Of a stretch of 64,000 nt of DNA, positions 59,822-64,000 are shown in pieces. The position numbers and the translations under genes were made by a program. Origin of the DNA: Caulobacter soli (GTDB lineage: Bacteria > Pseudomonadota > Alphaproteobacteria > Caulobacterales > Caulobacteraceae); assembly GCF_011045195.1 (NCBI RefSeq), contig NZ_CP049199.1:2542001-2606000 (forward strand), in the 5' to 3' direction. The notes beneath the pieces are model-generated. The model ran no database searches. It saw nothing but the letters and a program-made list of their open reading frames with translations, and was not told the origin of the DNA. Within the stretch, counting starts at the first letter, position 1, and every line of letters begins with the position of its first letter.

Positions 59822-59846
59822 GCTCCAGCGCGAGCTCCTGAAATTC

Positions 59847-59876
59847 AAAAGGCCCCGGTTCGCACCGGGGCCTTTT
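59847..59876. terminator. Bidirectional intrinsic terminator between the pentapeptide gene and aspS
   Basis: A perfect 13-base-pair stem, AAAAGGCCCCGGT with ACCGGGGCCTTTT, has a TCGC loop and a T run on the right. It serves both converging genes and is built like the bacA/prfB terminator. Confidence 0.92.
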
Positions 59877-59884
59877 TCTTAGGT

Positions 59885-61723
59885 CTACACCTTGATCGGC
59901 GGGGCCGAGCGGATGTGCAGTTCCTTGTACTGCCGGTCCTGGGCCTCGGCCGGGGCGTTCATCAGCAAGTCCTGGCCCTGCTGGTTCAGCGGGAAGGCGA
60001 TGACCTCGCGGATGGCCACCTGCTCGGCCAGCAGCATGACGATCCGGTCGATACCGGGGGCCAGGCCGCCGTGGGGCGGGGCCCCGAAGCGGAAGGCGTT
60101 GAGCATGCCGCCGAACTGCTCTTCCACCACCTCGGCGCCGTAGCCGGCGGTCTCGAAGGCCTTGAGCATGATCTCCGGCTTGTGGTTCCGGATCGCGCCC
60201 GAGCACAGCTCGTAGCCGTTGCAGACGATGTCGTACTGATAGGCGCGGATGGTCAGCGGGTCCTGGGTCTCCAGGGCCTCCAGACCGCCCTGCGGCATCG
60301 AGAAGGGGTTGTGCGAGAAGTCGACCTTCTTCTCGTCCTCGTTCCATTCGAACATCGGGAAGTCGACGATCCAGCAGAACTTGAACTGCTCTTCGGCCAC
60401 CAGCTTCAGCTCGGTCCCGACCCGGGTGCGGGCCAGACCCGCGAACTTGGCGAACACGGCCGGGTCGCCGGCCACGAAGAACACCGCGTCGTCGTCGGTC
60501 AGGCCCAGCTGGTCGGCGATGGGCGCGAAGCCTTCGCCCAGGTTCTTGGCGATCGGGCCGCCCCAGCCGTTCTGGTCCTTGCTGAAGAAGGCGTAGCCCA
60601 GGCCCGGCTGGCCCTCGCCCTGCGCCCAGCTGTTCATGCGATCGCAGAAGGCGCGGCTGCCGCCGGTCGGGGCCGGGATCGCCCACACGCGGTTCTTCGG
60701 ATCCGCGCCCAGGATCTTGGCGAACAGGCCAAAGCCGCCGTCGCGGAAGTGCTCGGAGACGTCGGCCATCTTGATCGGGTTGCGCAGGTCCGGCTTGTCG
60801 CTGCCGTACCAGGCCATCGACTGGGCGTAGGTCAGGCGCTCGAAGCCCTTGTGCTCCAGCGTGGCGCCGAAGTCGTTGGTGAAGGTGTGCACACCGTCGA
60901 TCGGCGACACCGGCTTGCCGGCCGAGAACTCCTCGAACACGCCGTGCATCACCGGCTCGATGGCCGCGAACACGTCTTCCTGCGTCACGAAGCTCATCTC
61001 GACGTCGAGCTGGTAGAACTCCAGCGAGCGGTCGGCGCGCAGGTCCTCGTCGCGGAAGCACGGGGCGATCTGGAAGTAGCGGTCGAAGCCCGAGACCATC
61101 AGCAGCTGCTTGAACTGCTGGGGCGCCTGGGGCAGCGCGTAGAACTTGCCCGGATGCAGGCGCGAGGGCACCAGGAAGTCGCGCGCCCCTTCCGGCGACG
61201 AGGCCGTCAGGATCGGGGTCTGGAACTCGTTGAACCCTTGCGCGAACATCCGCGAGCGGATCGACTGGATCACGCGGCTGCGCAGCACGATGTTCTTGTG
61301 CAGGGTCTCGCGGCGCAGGTCGAGATAGCGGTGCTTGAGGCGGATTTCCTCGGGATAGTCCGGCTCGCCGAACACCGGCAGCGGCAGCTCGGCGGCTTCC
61401 GACAGCACCTCGACGGCCGAGACGCGGATCTCGATCTCGCCGGTCGGCAGGTTGGCGTTCACCACCGAGGAGTCGCGGGCGATCACCGCGCCGTCGACCC
61501 GGATCACGCTCTCGGCGCGCAGGCGCTCGACCACGTCGAAGCCCGGGGTTTCGGGGTGCAGCACCAGCTGGGTCAGGCCGTAATGGTCGCGCAGGTCGAT
61601 GAAGACCAGGCCGCCGTGGTCGCGCTTGCGGTGGATCCAGCCCGACAGGCGGACCGGGTTCCCGGTGTCGGAAGCCCGCAGGGCGCCGCAGGTGTGGGTG
61701 CGATAGGCGTGCGTCGAGGTCAT
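59885..61723 (-). CDS. aspS: Aspartyl-tRNA synthetase
   Basis: A 612-residue class II synthetase of bacterial type. The N-terminal OB fold includes [20 protein letters not shown]. Motif 2 includes [23 protein letters not shown], the inserted GAD domain lies near residues 300-420, and motif 3 is [18 protein letters not shown]. The ATG at 61723 ([13 protein letters not shown]) is the family start. The same frame is open to 62122 through a repeat and the RNA-like element, so automated calls may add a false N terminus of about 133 residues. Confidence 0.95.
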   Translation of the reverse strand: MTSTHAYRTHTCGALRASDTGNPVRLSGWIHRKRDHGGLVFIDLRDHYGLTQLVLHPETPGFDVVERLRAESVIRVDGAVIARDSSVVNANLPTGEIEIRVSAVEVLSEAAELPLPVFGEPDYPEEIRLKHRYLDLRRETLHKNIVLRSRVIQSIRSRMFAQGFNEFQTPILTASSPEGARDFLVPSRLHPGKFYALPQAPQQFKQLLMVSGFDRYFQIAPCFRDEDLRADRSLEFYQLDVEMSFVTQEDVFAAIEPVMHGVFEEFSAGKPVSPIDGVHTFTNDFGATLEHKGFERLTYAQSMAWYGSDKPDLRNPIKMADVSEHFRDGGFGLFAKILGADPKNRVWAIPAPTGGSRAFCDRMNSWAQGEGQPGLGYAFFSKDQNGWGGPIAKNLGEGFAPIADQLGLTDDDAVFFVAGDPAVFAKFAGLARTRVGTELKLVAEEQFKFCWIVDFPMFEWNEDEKKVDFSHNPFSMPQGGLEALETQDPLTIRAYQYDIVCNGYELCSGAIRNHKPEIMLKAFETAGYGAEVVEEQFGGMLNAFRFGAPPHGGLAPGIDRIVMLLAEQVAIREVIAFPLNQQGQDLLMNAPAEAQDRQYKELHIRSAPPIKV

Positions 61724-61805
61724 GGAAAAGTCTTTGGAACGCGTGATTTGCAAGGCGCGGAAAGGCGCATGAGGGGGCGTGGATGTCAAGGATTCTGGGC
61801 GCGAG

Positions 61806-61928
61806 CACTTGCCCCCTACGGACTGCTTCGCGGTCGTCTTCCCCCGCAGGGGGAAGAGCCGCTTGGCGCGAGCGCTCCGCCCCCTACGGGGGCGGACAGA
61901 CCGCGAAGCGGTCAGGTGGGGGCAAGTG
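61806..61928. repeat. Palindromic GC-rich repeat upstream of aspS
   Basis: The outer arms CACTTGCCCCCTACGG-type (61806-61830) and the mirror end GGTGGGGGCAAGTG (61915-61928) enclose further hairpins, including CTTCCCCCGCAGGGGGAAG and CCGCCCCCTACGGGGGCGG. It is the same double-hairpin design as 34077-34208. It lies about 80 bases from the aspS start, between aspS and element copy B. Confidence 0.78.
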
Positions 61929-61965
61929 GGTGTGATCCCACGCCAATCTGGCTGTGAGCTGGAAT

Positions 61966-62358
61966 GGAAAGGGTCGCGGAGCGCCGGACGACGTCCGGAG
62001 TGTTTGTAGTTGTTACCGTTTCGACGAAGCCAGACGCTCCGCGCGGTCGTTATCCGGAAGCCCGCGACGCTGAACCCTGTTAGGGCCTCGCCTTGGAGCC
62101 TCCGACGGGCGGGCTGGATCAACGAACCCCAGTCCCGGACCGCGAGCGCGTCACCGCTCGCCTATTGCCAAGTCAGCCCTCACGTCACGTCGTATCTGTG
62201 TTCCAGGCCCGACCGGCACCAGAGACGTGAGGTTTGATCCCATCCTTACGCACGCGGACGGAACCGCCGACAGAGCTTCCCGCTCGATCGCCCCTCGCCG
62301 CCGCATCGGTCGCTGGCCATGCGCCCTTTCCCCGCGTCGAGGTGGGTACAGGATACGG
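61966..62358 (-). ncRNA. Candidate structured RNA element, copy B
   Basis: A 393-base block that is the reverse-oriented counterpart of 33639-34023, clearly alignable end to end. On this strand the outer helix CCTCACGTC (62232-62224) with GACGTGAGG (62186-62178) is perfect. The variable hairpin is ten pairs long (62265-62236) with a sequence largely different from copy A, yet still paired with G-U wobbles. It lies about 240 bases upstream of aspS on the same strand. It could be an independent RNA or part of a long leader. No family is recognised. Confidence 0.6.
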
Positions 62359-62468
62359 GAGGGCTGAGCGCTGAGGACCGGTGACGCTCGTTATTTTACA
62401 GAGCGTTGAGATCATTGAAGGTCTTCGTGTCGCTGGCGGGGATGCACACCGCTTGCCCCCCCAAACAC

Positions 62469-62592
62469 CGCTCATCCTGGCGAAGGTCGGGACCCAGATC
62501 CTAAAGCTGAGAGGCTGATTGGAAGAGCGCAGCGCTCATGCGTCCGCCACACCGCCATTCCATCTGGGTCCCGGCCTTCGCCGGGATGAGCG
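62469..62592. repeat. Inverted-repeat element, family 1 (copy 3)
   Basis: The 31-base arms 62469-62499 and 62562-62592 (CGCTCATCC-type outer ends, CCCAGAT inner ends) pair with two mismatches. The 62-base interior is unrelated to that of the other copies. It has the clearest terminal-inverted-repeat look of the three. The remaining 110 bases between it and element B (62359-62468) show nothing recognisable. Confidence 0.82.
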
Positions 62593-62614
62593 GATCAAGG
62601 GGAGGCGTTCAACC

Positions 62615-63082
62615 CTACCCGCCAAACCACGCCGCCAGATTCTTCAGGCTCTCCTTGGACCCTTCCTTGTTGTCCGCCGGCCGCAGACCTGGCGGCAGGT
62701 TCTCCGACAGCAAGGTCACCCGCGTGCCGTCCGGGGCGGGCTCCAACGAAAGGGTGATGGTCATCTCGCCCTTCAGCGTCGGGTCGTCGGTGTCGAACAG
62801 CACCGCCCAGACCACCTGGCGGCCCGGCGCGATGGCCGCGAAGCGCACGCGGGTGCGGTCCTCGCGCTCGGCGGTCTTGCCCACCTGCCGGGCCTCGTCC
62901 TCGGGATAGTAGAGCGACATCTCGAACCCGCCGCCCACCCGGCCGTCGAAGGCGTGCATCGCGCCGGTCATGTCGCCGGGCGGCAGCCATTGCTCCAGGG
63001 CCTTGGGGTCCATCAGGGCGGCCCAGACGGCGTCGGGGCTGGCGGGGATCAGGCGGCTGGCGCGGGTGGTCGGGAGGGGCAT
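62615..63082 (-). CDS. SRPBCC (START-like, AHSA1-type) family protein
   Basis: A 155-residue helix-grip protein. The N terminus SRLIPASPDAVWAALMDPKALEQWLPP is the usual AHSA1 opening, with GGGFEMSLYYPEDE in the middle, a GEMTITLSLEPAPDGTRVTLLSENLP strand pair, and a C-terminal helix ending NLAAWFGG. Such proteins bind hydrophobic ligands or act as Hsp90-like co-factors. The real role is unknown. The ATG at 63082 is chosen, since the longer open frame crosses a palindromic repeat. Confidence 0.87.
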   Translation of the reverse strand: MPLPTTRASRLIPASPDAVWAALMDPKALEQWLPPGDMTGAMHAFDGRVGGGFEMSLYYPEDEARQVGKTAEREDRTRVRFAAIAPGRQVVWAVLFDTDDPTLKGEMTITLSLEPAPDGTRVTLLSENLPPGLRPADNKEGSKESLKNLAAWFGG

Positions 63083-63100
63083 GGGGCGTCCGTTCGATAT

Positions 63101-63234
63101 TTCCCTCCCCTTCATGGGGAGGGGGGACCAGCGAAGCTGGTGGGTGGGGTCTACGGCGTGCAGGTCTCTTGGCGCATCAAATCCCACCCGACCCTGGCTC
63201 CGCCAGGGCCACCCTCCCCACAAGGGGGAGGGAA
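63101..63234. repeat. Palindromic GC-rich repeat between the SRPBCC and EcsC genes
   Basis: The outer arms TTCCCTCCCCTTCATGGGGAGGG and CCCTCCCCACAAGGGGGAGGGAA mirror each other. Inner hairpins are CCAGCGAAGCTGG on the left and CCTGGCTCCGCCAGG on the right. It has the same architecture as the repeats at 34077 and 61806. It ends seven bases before the EcsC-family stop. Confidence 0.75.
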
Positions 63235-63240
63235 TGGGCG

Positions 63241-63996
63241 TCAGGCGCTCTCGCCGTCATCGCGCCACCGCATCCGGTACGCCATCATCGCCGTCTTCCC
63301 AAGGTGCGCCGTCAGCCGCCAGTTGACCACGGCCCCGACCGGCGCGCCGACCACGGGCAGCAGCTGGGCCAGCTTGGCCAGGTCGATGTGGTCGCGATAC
63401 TGCTGCTGGAACGACCGCCAGTCGAAGCCGGACAGGTCGGCGGGATGCTCCCGCGTATCCCAGTCGTCCATGGCCTCCAGCACCTTCACGCGGTGTTCGA
63501 CGTCCGAGAAGGCCAGCTCGAAGATGTGCAGGATATAGAGCCGCTCGCTCAGCACGCTCCCGTCATGGCCGTAGAGGGCGGCGATCTCGAACAGCAGCTT
63601 GAGCTTGAAGCTCATCAGCAGCGGAAAATCGGCCGCCGCCAGCAGGAAGCCCCCTGCCCCGGCCACCCCGCCCTCGGCCCCGGCGGCGGTCTTCCAGCCG
63701 TTGATCGCGGCCGCGACCTTGGCCTCGCGCTCGTCCAGAGTAGCGTCGCGCAGCGGCGAGGCCGTGGCGAAGTCGGCCCCGGTCAGGATCGCCTTGGTCA
63801 TCGCCTCCATGGCGGCGGTGATCGCGGCGTGGACCTTCTCGGGGATGACGCGGTTGATCCGCCGCTGGACGGCGCGGGAGGCGTTCCCCAGCGGCCCGGC
63901 GGGCTTGGTGATGCGGGCGCGCCACGCGGCTAGGTCAGCGGCCTGAAAGAAACTTCCCAAATTATCAGCTTGCCGCAACTGTAGAGGGAGCCGCAC
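63241..63996 (-). CDS. EcsC-family protein (5' end uncertain at window edge)
   Basis: At least 251 residues. An amphipathic region with AVQRRINRVIPEKVHAAITAAMEAMTKAIL is followed by the EcsC core: GVAGAGGFLLAAADFPLLMSFKLKLLFEIAALYG, then YILHIFELAFSDVEHRVKVLEAM and LLPVVGAPVGAVVNWRLTAHLGKTAM. This is the pattern of bacterial EcsC-like proteins of unknown function. The GTG at 63996 is the last start visible, but the frame stays open to the window edge, so the true start may lie outside. Confidence 0.83.
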   Translation of the reverse strand: MRLPLQLRQADNLGSFFQAADLAAWRARITKPAGPLGNASRAVQRRINRVIPEKVHAAITAAMEAMTKAILTGADFATASPLRDATLDEREAKVAAAINGWKTAAGAEGGVAGAGGFLLAAADFPLLMSFKLKLLFEIAALYGHDGSVLSERLYILHIFELAFSDVEHRVKVLEAMDDWDTREHPADLSGFDWRSFQQQYRDHIDLAKLAQLLPVVGAPVGAVVNWRLTAHLGKTAMMAYRMRWRDDGESA

Positions 63997-64000
63997 CTTC

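Noticed and set aside
56678..59848. A 1056-codon open frame on the reverse strand
   Set aside because: It is the antisense shadow of the reductase-like and pentapeptide-repeat genes. Its product is low-complexity Gly/Ala/Gln/Val, and the forward genes have signal peptides, domains and a terminator.

Overview
The window is a gene-dense, GC-rich stretch of alphaproteobacterial chromosome. It is most consistent with Caulobacter or a close Caulobacteraceae relative. The reasons are the dusB-ntrB-ntrC-ntrY-ntrX-dat-hfq-hflX block, a bactofilin beside an M23 peptidase, an RNase E ending in a GWW motif, a large SUF operon led by an Rrf2 regulator, and the accB-accC-aat-DUF2155-NDUFA12 order. The species call is inference. 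No rRNA, tRNA, CRISPR array, integrase or complete insertion sequence was seen.

Layout. 1-8 kb: the mfd 5' end, sdhE, cobQ, nhaA, a secreted protein, an MFS symporter, mazG and a lone phage-type muramidase. 7.4-17.5 kb: one leftward nitrogen-regulation and RNA-chaperone block from dusB and ntrBCYX through dat to hfq and hflX. 17.6-23.7 kb: ispDF, pncC, a FUSC protein, a DUF6165/GT9 pair, and a TetR-PlsC-membrane protein operon. 23.7-31.1 kb: a tightly overlapping ten-gene leftward Fe-S operon with an IscR-like regulator, two cysteine desulfurases, SufB/C/D/T/A, and two small proteins of unknown role. 31.2-37.4 kb: a hydrolase, a decayed VOC-family fragment, NDH-2, anmK, tyrS and bcp. 37.6-47.6 kb: cell-envelope and RNA genes, comprising M23 peptidase, bactofilin, prfB with a programmed frameshift, PBP1A, amidase and rne. 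47.7-55.2 kb: periplasmic protease and thiol protein, thiSG, aroQ, accBC, aat, a DUF2155 protein and NDUFA12. 55.4-64 kb: a large protein resembling a class II ribonucleotide reductase stripped of its active site, two secreted pentapeptide-repeat proteins, aspS, a START-like protein and an EcsC-family protein.

Two signals stand out. First, a roughly 390-nt intergenic element occurs twice in opposite orientation (33639-34023 and 61966-62358). Its helices are kept by wobble and compensatory changes, so it looks like a structured RNA that I do not recognise. Second, the 917-residue protein at 55466-58219 follows the order of NrdJ landmarks and keeps the C-terminal TSCPD domain and zinc ribbon, but shows no N-x-C-x-E reductase site, so it looks like a pseudoenzyme. 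Other points are NtrC and NtrX both lacking the sigma54-contacting GAFTGA loop, and several families of palindromic intergenic repeats, one of which supplies the end of the anmK reading frame.
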